In this document: positions 40,954 through 49,444 of the stretch, piece by piece
Layout: the number at the start of each line of letters is the position of its first letter
Numbering within the stretch: position 1 is the first letter of the stretch
Source of the DNA: Sphingobium sufflavum
GTDB lineage: Bacteria > Pseudomonadota > Alphaproteobacteria > Sphingomonadales > Sphingomonadaceae
NCBI RefSeq assembly: GCF_021403115.1
Contig: NZ_JAJSSH010000006.1
Location: 1-64,000, forward strand
DNA: 64,000 nt
Direction: 5' to 3'
Notes under the pieces: model-generated
Databases searched by the model: none
Told to the model about the DNA's origin: nothing
The model's input: the letters and a program-made list of their open reading frames with translations, nothing else
Program-made: the position numbers and the translations under genes

Positions 40954-40960
40954 GTAGGGC

Positions 40961-41123
40961 GGGACGGGTACTGCCCGGTGCGCGCATTAGCGAACATCCC
41001 TGAGGCGATAATCACATCCTAGGGGGCTGTCTCTGGTCGGATTTCGGTCCGTGCTACATGGTCCCCACCTGACGTTGAGGCGTCAGAGGATATTCCGGCA
41101 AACGGCCATGGCGGTCCCGTCAC
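40961..41123 (+). ncRNA. ssrS: 6S RNA
   Basis: The location between zapA and fthC is the classic ssrS site. The ends form a closing stem: GACGGG (40963-40968) with CCCGTC (41116-41121), and ACTGCC (40970-40975) with GGCGGT (41110-41115), with one bulged T. Inside are CCCTGAGGCGAT, similar to the E. coli 5' bubble strand CCCTGAGCCGAT, a 3' bubble hairpin CTGACG/CGTCAG, and an apical stem closed by GGGG/CCCC. The length of about 160 fits alphaproteobacterial 6S RNA. It binds sigma-70 RNA polymerase and lowers transcription in stationary phase. Confidence 0.72.
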
Positions 41124-41536
41124 CTTCCCCAGCAAGCCTGTCTGCCCAGAAGCCTGCCCCATGCCGACAGCGCGACCGATTATGGCCCCGCCTTCCCGCC
41201 CCGGCGGCATCCTCGCTTCCCCCTCAACCTGCCGCGCAACCCTGTCAGACAGTTAGAGCGTGATGACTTTCCCTTGAATCGTCCCCTTGTATCCTCATTG
41301 CGAGCGCAGCGAAGCAATCCATGAGCGCCGCAGTGGATTGGTTGCGCTTTCCCCGCCTTCGGCTCACTCCGTTCGCAATGAGACGGTAGGCCAATCTAAT
41401 GTCACCCCACTCTGACCGCTTCGACAGTTGCCCCCTTCGACGGAACGCGCTTCGGTGATAGGAGGCGCGTCTCGGTTCCCCGGCCCCGCCCGGACCGGCC
41501 TGAGCTGTGGCCAGAATTTTCGTGGAGTGACAATGC
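41124..41536. other. intergenic region with hairpin repeat
   Basis: 413 bases between 6S RNA and fthC. It contains the palindromic repeat at 41294-41382. Otherwise it is low in coding potential; small open frames here are shadows of the repeat. Confidence 0.45.
41294..41382. repeat. dispersed palindromic repeat, copy 1
   Basis: CTCATTGCGA (41294-41303) and TCGCAATGAG (41373-41382) are perfect inverted repeats. Inside, CAATCCA (41315-41321) and TGGATTG (41334-41340) form a second stem. The 5' core CATTGCGAGCG.AGCGAAGC is shared with the copy at 45709. This sequence type is a widespread bacterial intergenic repeat, probably a non-autonomous REP-like element. Confidence 0.75.
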
Positions 41537-42154
41537 ATGACGCCGGTGGATGACCAGACGCCGACACGGGACGAACAGGCCGCCGCCAAGGCCGCGCTGC
41601 GCACCACCCTGCGCGATCGCCGCGCCCGCTATGTGGCCGCGCTGCCGCCGTCCGTGCGCGGCATCGCCTTTCGCGTCCTGCCCTCGCCCCTGATCCGCCG
41701 CCTGACGCCGGGGAGCATCATATCCCTCTATCATGCCACCAGGGACGAAGCGCCGACCGCCAACATCGCCGCGCAACTGGACGAGCTGGGCTTTCGCCTC
41801 GCCCTGCCGCGCATCGACCGGGAGACGGGGGCCATGGCCTTTGCCCGTTGGGATCTGGAGCGTATATTGGTCCCCGGCCCGTTCCGCACCCTGCAACCCG
41901 GCGCAGAGGCGGCGGAGGTCACGCCCGACGTCATCATCGCGCCGCTGGTCGGCTTCGACGGCGCGCTCAACCGGCTGGGACAGGGCGGTGGCTATTTTGA
42001 CCGCGCCTTTGCCGCGCATCCGCAGGCGCTGCGCATCGGCCTCGGCTGGTCGGCGCAACAGGTGGACCATGTGCCCGTCGATGCCCATGACCGCCCGCTC
42101 GACATCGTCGTGACCGAAACCGCGATACTGGAAAAAGAAGAGGCCGCGCAATGA
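41537..42154 (+). CDS. 5-formyltetrahydrofolate cyclo-ligase
   Basis: 205 residues. The C-terminal part has the family motif: DVIIAPLVGFDGALNRLGQG followed by GGYFDRAFA. The enzyme converts 5-formyl-THF to 5,10-methenyl-THF with ATP, returning folate to the one-carbon pool used by thyA 300 bases downstream. The N-terminal helix with AAKAALRTTLRDRRARYV is typical. It overlaps the DUF2842 gene by 4 bases. The zapA-ssrS-fthC order is conserved. Confidence 0.92.
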   Translation: MTPVDDQTPTRDEQAAAKAALRTTLRDRRARYVAALPPSVRGIAFRVLPSPLIRRLTPGSIISLYHATRDEAPTANIAAQLDELGFRLALPRIDRETGAMAFARWDLERILVPGPFRTLQPGAEAAEVTPDVIIAPLVGFDGALNRLGQGGGYFDRAFAAHPQALRIGLGWSAQQVDHVPVDAHDRPLDIVVTETAILEKEEAAQ

Positions 42155-42366
42155 ACGACCAACCAAGCTGGCGCAAACCTGCGGGAATGGCGCTGATCCT
42201 CCTCATCATCACCGTCTGGGCGGTGCTGATCGCCAGCCTGTCCCACTGGATCGGCGAACTGCCCGTGCTGGTGCAGGCGGTCATCTACACCATTGCCGGA
42301 ATCGTCTGGATACTGCCGCTGCGGCCGCTGCTGATCTGGATGGAGACGGGACGCTGGCGGGCCTGA
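42151..42366 (+). CDS. DUF2842 family small membrane protein
   Basis: 71 residues with two hydrophobic helices (GMALILLIITVWAVLIASL and VQAVIYTIAGIVWILPL) and a short polar C-terminus LIWMETGRWRA. This fits DUF2842, a small alphaproteobacterial family of unknown function. It starts within the fthC stop (ATGA). Confidence 0.85.
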   Translation: MNDQPSWRKPAGMALILLIITVWAVLIASLSHWIGELPVLVQAVIYTIAGIVWILPLRPLLIWMETGRWRA

Positions 42367-42467
42367 ACGCCGCCTTCCCGATCGCTTCCCGTTCCGACCT
42401 GTTCGCCGCCGCAGGATGATCCCTCTGGGGGCTTCTGCGGCGCGCGGCGATGCGGTAAAGCCCCGCC

Positions 42468-43400
42468 ATGACCCATTATGAACAGCAATATCTCGACCTG
42501 ATGCGCCATGTCTGGACGCAGGGGCATGAGCGGGTGGACCGCACCGGCGTCGGCACCCGGTCTGTTCTGGGCGCGACCCTGCGCTTCTCCCTCGCGGACG
42601 ACGCGGTGCCGCTGCTCACCACCAAGCGCGTTTTCTGGAAGGCCGCCGCGCGCGAGATGCTGTGGTTTCTCAGCGGCGAGACGAACATTCGCCCGCTGGT
42701 GGAACAGGGCGTGCATATCTGGACCGACTGGCCGCTCGACCGCTATCGTCGCGAAACCGGCGACGCCGCCCTCTCCATGGACAATTTCGAGGCGCGCATC
42801 CTGTCGGAGCCGGGCTTTGCGGAGACATGGGGCGACCTTGGCCCCGTTTATGGCCGCCAATGGGTCAACTGGCCCCGCTATGAGGCTGTGGAGGGGCAGG
42901 ACGGCCTATTCCGGCGATCCGCGCAGGGGCATAACCAGATCGCCGATCTGGTGCGCGGCATCCGGGAGACGCCGGGATCGCGCCGCCTGCTGTTCACCGC
43001 CTGGAATGTGGACGAGCTGGCGGGCATGGCCCTGCCGCCCTGCCACATGACCTATCAGTTCCATGTCGCGGGCAACCGGCTCAACGGCCTGTTGTTTCAG
43101 CGTAGCTGCGACCTGGGGCTGGGCTTTCCGTTCAACATCTTCGGCCTCGCGCTCATCACGCGAATGCTGGCGCAACAATGCGATCTGGAGCCGGGGGAGA
43201 TCGTCTGGAACGGCGGCGACGCCCATCTCTACCTCAACCATGCCGATCTGGTGGAGACGCAGCTTTCGCGCACCCCGCATGGCGCGCCCCGCCTGCGCCT
43301 GCTGCGGCGGCCGGACAGCATCTTCGACTATAGGATAGAGGATTTCGCGGTGGAGGATTACGCCCCGCAGGCGTCTATTTCCGCTCCCGTCGCGGTGTAA
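42468..43400 (+). CDS. thyA: thymidylate synthase
   Basis: 310 residues. The catalytic Cys192 is in ALPPCHMTYQFHV, the dUMP/folate site in FQRSCDLGLGFPFNI and the C-terminal part ends ISAPVAV. It makes dTMP from dUMP with methylene-THF. The enzyme is longer than the 264-residue E. coli form by a mid insertion (about 85-145), as in many thyA of the longer class. Its stop codon lies in the loop of a 13-bp hairpin. Confidence 0.96.
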   Translation: MTHYEQQYLDLMRHVWTQGHERVDRTGVGTRSVLGATLRFSLADDAVPLLTTKRVFWKAAAREMLWFLSGETNIRPLVEQGVHIWTDWPLDRYRRETGDAALSMDNFEARILSEPGFAETWGDLGPVYGRQWVNWPRYEAVEGQDGLFRRSAQGHNQIADLVRGIRETPGSRRLLFTAWNVDELAGMALPPCHMTYQFHVAGNRLNGLLFQRSCDLGLGFPFNIFGLALITRMLAQQCDLEPGEIVWNGGDAHLYLNHADLVETQLSRTPHGAPRLRLLRRPDSIFDYRIEDFAVEDYAPQASISAPVAV

Positions 43401-43416
43401 AGCCCGCGACGGGAGC
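43383..43416. terminator. hairpin containing the thyA stop codon
   Basis: GCTCCCGTCGCGG (43383-43395) and CCGCGACGGGAGC (43404-43416) are perfect inverted repeats of 13 bases with an 8-base loop that holds the thyA TAA. It stands between convergent genes. There is no T run on either side, so it is either a non-canonical transcription block or an mRNA 3'-end protector. Confidence 0.5.
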
Positions 43417-43418
43417 AA

Positions 43419-43952
43419 CTACAGCAACAATCCCCGATAGGCGACCGTCCCCGCCTCTCCCGGCGCGATGCGGCGGTCGAGGCGCAAGCGGACATGCGTC
43501 AGCCGCAACGCATCGGCACTGCGCAGGCGGCCCTGCGCGTCCGGCCTGAGCGGCGAATCCGGTCGCGACCAGTTGCGCCCGCCATCCACCGACACCCGCA
43601 CCATATCGCCCCTGTCGGGCAGGATACGCACCCCGTGCGGCACCGGCGCGACAAAATCATAGCCCGGCAGCACGGCCTCGCCCCGGTTGCGATAGCGGAT
43701 CAGGAAGATCAGGCGGTCGCCCGACCGCACCTCTGCCGCCGCTCGCACGGTACGGCGGTCGCCCTCTGCGGCTGGATCGACCGCTTCGACCAGCAACTGC
43801 CCGTCCAGCGCCATGACCGCCTCCGCCGCTCCGCCGGGGGCCGCCGCGCCCGATGCGATCAGGTCCGGCGCCATCAGACCCGCCGCGAACAGCCCCGTGA
43901 CCAACAGGACCGTCACCGACAGGACAGGGGGAAGGCATATCCGAAAGCGCAT
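43419..43952 (-). CDS. exported protein of unknown function
   Basis: 177 residues. A hydrophobic N-terminus (LPPVLSVTVLLVTGLFAAG) looks like a signal peptide or anchor. The mature part has FLIRYRNRGEAVLPGYDFVA and TVAYRGLLL, like DUF11-type beta-sandwich repeats found in surface proteins. No enzymatic motif. It is convergent with thyA across a hairpin. Confidence 0.68.
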   Translation of the reverse strand: MRFRICLPPVLSVTVLLVTGLFAAGLMAPDLIASGAAAPGGAAEAVMALDGQLLVEAVDPAAEGDRRTVRAAAEVRSGDRLIFLIRYRNRGEAVLPGYDFVAPVPHGVRILPDRGDMVRVSVDGGRNWSRPDSPLRPDAQGRLRSADALRLTHVRLRLDRRIAPGEAGTVAYRGLLL

Positions 43953-44037
43953 GGCTTCGACGCAATAAGGCCATGGCCTGACGATAGGGTTAATGTCCGG
44001 GTTTGACCCCTGTCATGCCGGGGTGCAGGATGGCCGC

Positions 44038-45252
44038 ATGTCCGATATATCGCGTTTCGAACCCGCCGATCCCGCCGATCCCGCCTTTGCCGAAGCACCG
44101 GCGAGCGAGGTCGCGCAACTCCATGCGGAGCGTAACCGCCTGCTGTCGGGCCTCGTCCTGACGGCGGCGGGCGGATTCGTGCTGGCGGTGCCCTTCGCGC
44201 TTCAGGCGGGGGCGCAATTCTTCCTGCCGCTGACAGCCGCGATCATCATCGCGATCACGCTGGTGCCCTTCCTGGAGTGGCTGGAGCGGCATCATGTCCC
44301 CTCCCCGCTGGCCGCCTTCGCCGCGCTGACCAGCTTCCTCGTCATCGCCAACAGCGCCGTCGTCCTCATCATCGTGCCCGCCAGCGACTGGGTGCGGCTG
44401 CTGCCGGAGCGGATGAGCCTCATCAAGGCCAATCTCGCCCCCATCATCGACGCCTATGCCCAGTTGCAGCATTTCGTGGACGACATGGTGCGGATGATCG
44501 TCACCGGACCGGCGGCGGTCGCGGCGCAGTCCGTCGCGTTCGACCCGCCCCGCTCGCTCATTCAGTTCGCCGCGACCGCCGCGCCCGCCGTGCTGGTGCA
44601 GACGCTGTTTGCGATTCTCGTCATCTATTTCTTCCTCAGCGGCTGGACCAGCCTGCGTCGCCAGACGATTCGCAGCCGGGAAAGCTTTGCAGGCGCCATG
44701 GCGATCGCGCGGGTGATCCAGAATGTGGTCGATGCGACATCCCGCTATGTGCTGACCATCGCGACCATCAACCTGTGCCTGGGCGGGGCGGTGGCGCTGG
44801 TGCTGACCATATTGGGCATGCCCTCGCCGCTCATGTGGGGCGGCATCGTCGCGCTGCTCAACTTCATCCCCTATTTCGGTCCCATCGTGGCGGCGATGCT
44901 GCTGGGGCTGGGCGGCCTCATGTCCTTTCACGAAATGGGGGTGGCGTTAATGCCAGCGGTGATTCTCGTCACCCTCCACCTGATCGAGGCGAATGTGCTG
45001 ACGCCCGTCGTGCTGGGCGGGCGGTTGCGGCTCAACCCCCTGCTGATTCTCGTCTCGCTCAGCTTCTGGGGCTGGATATGGGGCACGCTGGGCGCGTTGC
45101 TGGCCGTGCCGATCCTCATCATCCTGCGCACCGTGCTGGCGGCGGCGGGCAAGCCGGATATCGCCGGTTTCCTGTTCGAAGCGGGCACGCTGGCGGGGCA
45201 TCCGCGGCACTTTCGTCAAGATAATGTCACAGAGCGCAAAAAGGACGATTGA
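44038..45252 (+). CDS. AI-2E family transporter (PerM-like)
   Basis: 404 residues, about eight transmembrane helices arranged as in the PerM/TqsA family: AIIIAITLVPFLEWL near the start, LIQFAATAAPAVLVQTLFAI, and the conserved LNFIPYFGPIVAAMLLGLGG with LRLNPLLILVSLSFWGWIWG. Members export small molecules or ions; the substrate is unknown. The ATG at 44038 (MSDISRFEP) is preferred over 43993. tRNA-Asp follows 41 bases after the stop. Confidence 0.9.
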   Translation: MSDISRFEPADPADPAFAEAPASEVAQLHAERNRLLSGLVLTAAGGFVLAVPFALQAGAQFFLPLTAAIIIAITLVPFLEWLERHHVPSPLAAFAALTSFLVIANSAVVLIIVPASDWVRLLPERMSLIKANLAPIIDAYAQLQHFVDDMVRMIVTGPAAVAAQSVAFDPPRSLIQFAATAAPAVLVQTLFAILVIYFFLSGWTSLRRQTIRSRESFAGAMAIARVIQNVVDATSRYVLTIATINLCLGGAVALVLTILGMPSPLMWGGIVALLNFIPYFGPIVAAMLLGLGGLMSFHEMGVALMPAVILVTLHLIEANVLTPVVLGGRLRLNPLLILVSLSFWGWIWGTLGALLAVPILIILRTVLAAAGKPDIAGFLFEAGTLAGHPRHFRQDNVTERKKDD

Positions 45253-45293
45253 CAGGTCGGAGTCCCTCGCCTAGTTCGCCCCCACACCAGAAC

Positions 45294-45370
45294 GCGGGTG
45301 TAGCTCAGTTGGTTAGAGTGCCGGCCTGTCACGCCGGAGGTCGCGGGTTCGAGCCCCGTCACTCGCGCCA
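45294..45370 (+). tRNA. tRNA-Asp (GTC)
   Basis: 77 bases. The acceptor stem GCGGGTG pairs with CACTCGC; D arm TAGCTCAGTTGGTTAGAG; anticodon stem-loop CCGGCCTGTCACGCCGG gives anticodon GTC (aspartate); T arm GCGGGTTCGAGCCCCGT. The CCA end is encoded. Confidence 0.97.
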
Positions 45371-45387
45371 TTTTCCACGGAAAATGG
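45368..45387. repeat. hairpin overlapping the tRNA-Asp 3' end
   Basis: CCATTTTCC and GGAAAATGG are perfect 9-base inverted repeats with a 2-base loop; the first three bases are the tRNA CCA end. No T run follows. It could aid transcription termination or mark the processing site. Confidence 0.5.
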
Positions 45388-45666
45388 CTTCTGCGTTCAC
45401 CGTTCCAACAGGGAACGGGGTGTGTCCACGGGATGGATGGGAAGATGAAAACAGCGTGTCGCCAGACCGCTGCATCGCTCCCCCATCGCCGTTGGATGCG
45501 GCCTTTGCCGCCTTTCCCTATATCGCCTCAAAGCCCAATCAGACCCAGCCGTTCGACGCATGTTTCGTCAGGCGTGATTCTTCCGTCAGCCGATGATTCG
45601 CACCTGACGCGGATGACCCCATCACGCCGGGCAAACCTCTCACGCCGGCCAACTCTCCACGCCAAC

Positions 45667-45699
45667 AAAAAGGGCGGCCCATCTTCCGATGACCCGCCC
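45667..45699 (-). terminator. intrinsic terminator downstream of glcB
   Basis: On the minus strand GGGCGG pairs with CCGCCC, an inner CATC pairs with GATG around a GGAA tetraloop, and five T follow. It lies 120 bases after the glcB stop, beyond the palindromic repeat. Confidence 0.78.
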
Positions 45700-45708
45700 C
45701 CAATCTCG

Positions 45709-45774
45709 TCATTGCGAGCGTAGCGAAGCAATCCATCACAACGCTAGTGGATTACGTCACAACGATCGCAATGA
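45709..45774. repeat. dispersed palindromic repeat, copy 2
   Basis: TCATTGCGA (45709-45717) pairs with TCGCAATGA (45766-45774), and AATCCA (45730-45735) with TGGATT (45748-45753). The 5' core is nearly identical to copy 1 at 41294; the spacer between the arms differs in length (66 against 89 bases overall). Confidence 0.75.
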
Positions 45775-45818
45775 TGCACCTCCCGGCTGTCAGGACAAGC
45801 CTGCCCCCATCGCCGCCG

Positions 45819-47924
45819 TCAGCCCGCCGCCTTCGCCTTCTGGCGATAGGCATGGAGCAGCGGCTCGGTATAGCCATTGGGCTGCTCGACCCCCTGGAAC
45901 ACCAGCGCACGGGCCGCCTCATAGGCGAGGCTCGTCGCCGCATTGCCCGCCAGCGGCCGGTAGAGCGGGTCGCCCCCATTCTGGGCATCCACCTTCACCG
46001 CCATCCGCTCGAACGCCGCATCGACCTGCGCCGGGGTGCAGACGCCATGCAACAGCCAGTTGGCGATATGCTGCGAGGAAATGCGCAACGTCGCGCGATC
46101 CTCCATCAGGCCGACGTCATGAATGTCCGGAACCTTGGAACAGCCGATGCCCTGATCGATCCAGCGCACCACATAGCCCAGGATGCCCTGCGCATTATTG
46201 TCCAGCTCCGCCGCAATCTCCGCCTCGGACCAGTTCTGGCCATGCGCCAGCGGGATGGTCAGCAGCGCGTCGAGCGAGGCCACCGGCTCCGCCTTGCGCT
46301 CCGCCTGCCGGGCATAGACGTCCACCTGATGATAATGGGTGGCGTGCAGCGTCGCGGCGGTGGGGGACGGCACCCATGCCGTCGTCGCGCCGGATTTGGG
46401 ATGGCCGATCTTCTGCTCCAGCATGTCCTGCATCCGGTCGGGCGCGGCCCACATGCCCTTGCCGATCTGCGCCTTGCCGGACAGGCCTGCAGCGAGGCCG
46501 ATCTGGACGTTGCGATCCTCATAGGCGGCAATCCAGCTCGACGCCTTCATCTCCCCCTTGCGGATCACCGCGCCCGCCCGCATCGACGTGTGCATCTCGT
46601 CGCCCGTGCGGTCGAGGAAGCCGGTGTTGATGAACACGATGCGCCCCTGCACCGCCTGGATGCACGCGGCGAGGTTGGCGGACGTGCGCCGCTCCTCATC
46701 CATCACCCCGACCTTGACCGTGTGCCGCGCCACGCCCAGAAGATCCTCCACCGCGTCGAACAGGTCGTTGGTAAAGGCCGCCTCGGCCGGGCCGTGCATC
46801 TTGGGCTTCACGATATAGACCGAACCCTTGCGGCTGTTGCTGTGGCTGCCCAGGCCTTTCAGGTCATGCAGCGCGATCAGGCTGGTGACGATGCCATCCA
46901 GGATGCCCTCCGGCGCCTCCCCGCCATCGGGCAGCAGGACGGCGGGCGTGGTCATCAGATGGCCGACATTGCGCACGAACAACAGGCTGCGGCCCGGCAG
47001 GACGAGGGGATTGCCGTCGAGCGCAGTATAGCCCCGGTCGGCATGGAGCCGCCGCGTGACCGTCTGCCCGCCCTTCTCGAAACTATCCTCCAGCGTGCCC
47101 TGCATCAGGCCCAGCCAGTTGGCATAGGCGACGATCTTGTCCTCCGCATCCACGGCGGCGACCGAATCCTCCAGGTCGACGATGGTGGTCAGCGCGGATT
47201 CCAGCAACACGTCGGCGATACCCGCCGGGTCGTCGCTGCCGATCGCGCTGCTGCGGTCGATCACCACCTCGATATGCAGGCCGTTGTTCTTGAACAGCAG
47301 GTTGTCGCCATTGCGGCCCACCAGCTTGGCCGGGTCGGCCAGCACCGGCTCGCCGCCGGTCCACTCGGCCCAGCGCCCCGACGACAACGGCACCGCCCCG
47401 TCGAGGAACGCCTTGGCCCAGCCGATCACCGTCGCGCCGCGCGCCTTGTCATAACCGCCACCCGCCGGCAGCGATCCCAGCGCATCGGTGCCATAGAGCG
47501 CGTCATACAGGCTCCCCCAGCGCGCATTGGCCGCGTTCAGCACGAAACGGGCGTTGAGGATGGGCACGACCAGCTGCGGCCCCGCGCTCGTCGCAATCTC
47601 GTCATCGACATTGGTGGTGCCGACCGTGAAGGGCGCAGGCTCCGGCACCAGATAGCCGATCTCGCGCAGGAAGGCCTGATAGGCCGCGCCATCGACGGGC
47701 TGCCCGGCGCGCTCGTCATGCCAGGCGTCGATCCGGGCCTGGAGCGCGTCACGCTGGGCCAGCAGTTCGCGGTTGCGGGGCACGAAGCGTTCGAAGATCG
47801 ACGCTGCCCCCTGCCAGAAAGCGGCGGCCTCCAGTCCGGTGCCGGGCAGCGCCCGCTCTTCCAGAAACTGCGCAAGGCCCGCGTCCACGCGCAAACCGGC
47901 CTTGTCGAGATAGGTCGTCATCAC
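45819..47924 (-). CDS. glcB: malate synthase G
   Basis: 701 residues, the large single-chain G form. It condenses glyoxylate with acetyl-CoA to malate. Conserved parts: [55 protein letters not shown] with acidic metal ligands, and VNVDD-like [15 protein letters not shown]. It is a single gene here; isocitrate lyase is not adjacent. It would serve growth on C2 compounds or fatty acids, in line with the propionyl-CoA genes nearby. Confidence 0.96.
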   Translation of the reverse strand: MMTTYLDKAGLRVDAGLAQFLEERALPGTGLEAAAFWQGAASIFERFVPRNRELLAQRDALQARIDAWHDERAGQPVDGAAYQAFLREIGYLVPEPAPFTVGTTNVDDEIATSAGPQLVVPILNARFVLNAANARWGSLYDALYGTDALGSLPAGGGYDKARGATVIGWAKAFLDGAVPLSSGRWAEWTGGEPVLADPAKLVGRNGDNLLFKNNGLHIEVVIDRSSAIGSDDPAGIADVLLESALTTIVDLEDSVAAVDAEDKIVAYANWLGLMQGTLEDSFEKGGQTVTRRLHADRGYTALDGNPLVLPGRSLLFVRNVGHLMTTPAVLLPDGGEAPEGILDGIVTSLIALHDLKGLGSHSNSRKGSVYIVKPKMHGPAEAAFTNDLFDAVEDLLGVARHTVKVGVMDEERRTSANLAACIQAVQGRIVFINTGFLDRTGDEMHTSMRAGAVIRKGEMKASSWIAAYEDRNVQIGLAAGLSGKAQIGKGMWAAPDRMQDMLEQKIGHPKSGATTAWVPSPTAATLHATHYHQVDVYARQAERKAEPVASLDALLTIPLAHGQNWSEAEIAAELDNNAQGILGYVVRWIDQGIGCSKVPDIHDVGLMEDRATLRISSQHIANWLLHGVCTPAQVDAAFERMAVKVDAQNGGDPLYRPLAGNAATSLAYEAARALVFQGVEQPNGYTEPLLHAYRQKAKAAG

Positions 47925-48059
47925 TTGCTCCCCCTGAGAATCGCGGCTGCTTTAGCCAATTATGCGCGCTAACGGTAGGGGGCGACCCGCCGGGCGGGAC
48001 GGAACACCGCCCGCCTTGCGACGGCCCTGTGTCCGCGCTGGTGCTATGCCCGGCTGACG

Positions 48060-48965
48060 CTATGCCCGCGACGGGACGGCCGCGACGATGATCCCGGCCA
48101 GTATCACCGCCATGCCCCACAGATGATAGGCGTGCAGCACCTCGCCCAGCAAGGCCACCGCCAGCAGGCTGCCGAACAGCGGCATCAGGGAGATCATCTG
48201 CCCCGCCCGCCCCGCGCCAATGTCCCGCACCGCGCCATTATAGAGGAGATAGGCGACCACCGACGGCAACACCGCGACATAGGCGAAGGCGCCGATCACC
48301 GGTCCGGTCAGCCGCATCGCCGCAATCTGGGCGCTTTCCGTCGCGGCCAGCGGCGCCATCGCCACCATCCCGATCAGGAAGGTCGCAACCAGAAAGGACA
48401 GCGGGTGACAATCGGGCCGCAGCCGCAGCAGGCTGGTATAGGCCGCCCAGCACAGCACCGCGCCCAGGATCATCACGTCGCCCCGGTTGAAATCGACTGA
48501 CACGATGGCCAGCGGCGCACCCTGCGCCACGATCAGCAGGACGCCCGCCGTGGACAGCAGGACACCGCCCACCTGCGCCCATCCGGCGCGGGTGCGAAAG
48601 AACAGCCAGTTGAGCAGCAGCACCATCGCCGGGATCGCCGCCTGCACCAGCAGGCCGTTGGTCGCCGTGGTGAAACGCAGCCCCGAATAGAGCAGCGCGT
48701 TGAACGCTCCCACCCCGGTCAGCCCCAGCAGCAGCAGCCACCGCCAGCCCGCGATCAGCCTTGGCCAATCCGCCACCACATGCCGCCAGGCAAAGGGCAG
48801 GACGACCAGCACCGCACCCGTCCAGCGCACCAGCGCCAGCGTGAAGGGCGGAATGTCGCCCCGCACCGCCCGCGCGACGATGCTGTTACCGGCCCACAGC
48901 AGCATGACGATGACCAGCATCGCATAGGGGTGCCACGCAGGCCGCTTTCCGGTCGATTCGGCCAT
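48060..48965 (-). CDS. EamA (DMT superfamily) transporter
   Basis: 301 residues, ten hydrophobic helices forming two EamA repeats (AMLVIVMLLWAGNSIVARAV at the start; MILGAVLCWAAYTSLLRL at the second). Such proteins export or import metabolites; the substrate is unknown. The ATG at 48965 (MAESTGKRPAW) is chosen. An open frame continues in-phase to 49226 through a tandem-repeat region that is unlikely to be translated. Confidence 0.88.
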   Translation of the reverse strand: MAESTGKRPAWHPYAMLVIVMLLWAGNSIVARAVRGDIPPFTLALVRWTGAVLVVLPFAWRHVVADWPRLIAGWRWLLLLGLTGVGAFNALLYSGLRFTTATNGLLVQAAIPAMVLLLNWLFFRTRAGWAQVGGVLLSTAGVLLIVAQGAPLAIVSVDFNRGDVMILGAVLCWAAYTSLLRLRPDCHPLSFLVATFLIGMVAMAPLAATESAQIAAMRLTGPVIGAFAYVAVLPSVVAYLLYNGAVRDIGAGRAGQMISLMPLFGSLLAVALLGEVLHAYHLWGMAVILAGIIVAAVPSRA

Positions 48966-49444
48966 GGCCTTCCTTCCCCCGTCTCCGGCAAACCCGGCTG
49001 TCCGCAATTCGACTATTGGCAAATCGACTATCGGTAAATCCAGTGCTGGCGGTAAATCCAGTGCTGGCCAACCGGCCTGCCGGCCACTCCGCTCCCGGCC
49101 AATTCCGCCGCCTCCAGCCAATCCGCTCTCCGGCGGGGCCTGCCAGCGGTCGAACCACCGCGCACCCCCGATGCCCGCCCAAAGCCCGCCCAAAGCCCGC
49201 CATGCCGACCCCAGCGCAACCGGCACAGGACACAGGACAGAAACCCGCCCAAAGCAGCAAGCCCCTGCGAACCCACTCGTCCCGCGCGCTCATCCACGGG
49301 GCAAAGCACCCTCCGCCCTGACGCGCGCGCCATCGGCGACACAACCACCACGAACGACGCCGCCGGCAAAAGGATCAGCGCGGCAACCGGCTCACCGCCC
49401 GCGCCGCGACCCATCCCCGGTCGCGCCTATCCCCGGTCGCGCCC
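48966..49444. other. low-complexity spacer upstream of the EamA gene
   Basis: 479 bases with no clear gene. It contains tandem repeats at 49009-49068 and a C/A-rich run of CCCGCCCAAAG units near 49175-49200. All six frames are unusually open because of the biased composition, not because of coding. Confidence 0.5.
49009..49068. repeat. two adjacent short tandem repeats (15 bp and 18 bp)
   Basis: TCGACTATTGGCAAA (49009-49023) is followed by TCGACTATCGGTAAA (49024-49038), then GGTAAATCCAGTGCTGGC occurs twice exactly (49033-49050 and 49051-49068). Both periods are multiples of three. Confidence 0.9.

Larger units (their letters stand above)
45371..45818. other. intergenic region between tRNA-Asp and glcB
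   Basis: 448 bases with no gene. It holds the tRNA 3' hairpin, the glcB terminator (45667-45699) and the second copy of the palindromic repeat (45709-45774). Small open frames are shadows of these elements. Confidence 0.5.

Noticed and set aside
45294-45400. tRNA-Asp as an integration site for an island
   Set aside because: No integrase and no repeated tRNA 3' end nearby; the flanking genes are ordinary.
45747-47972. 741-codon open frame opposite glcB
   Set aside because: Antisense shadow of malate synthase G.
49009-49068. CRISPR-like repeats
   Set aside because: Only two adjacent copies of each unit with no spacers; simple tandem duplication.
48966-49444. Small proteins in the C-rich spacer
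   Set aside because: All frames are open because of composition; no ribosome binding sites or conserved features.
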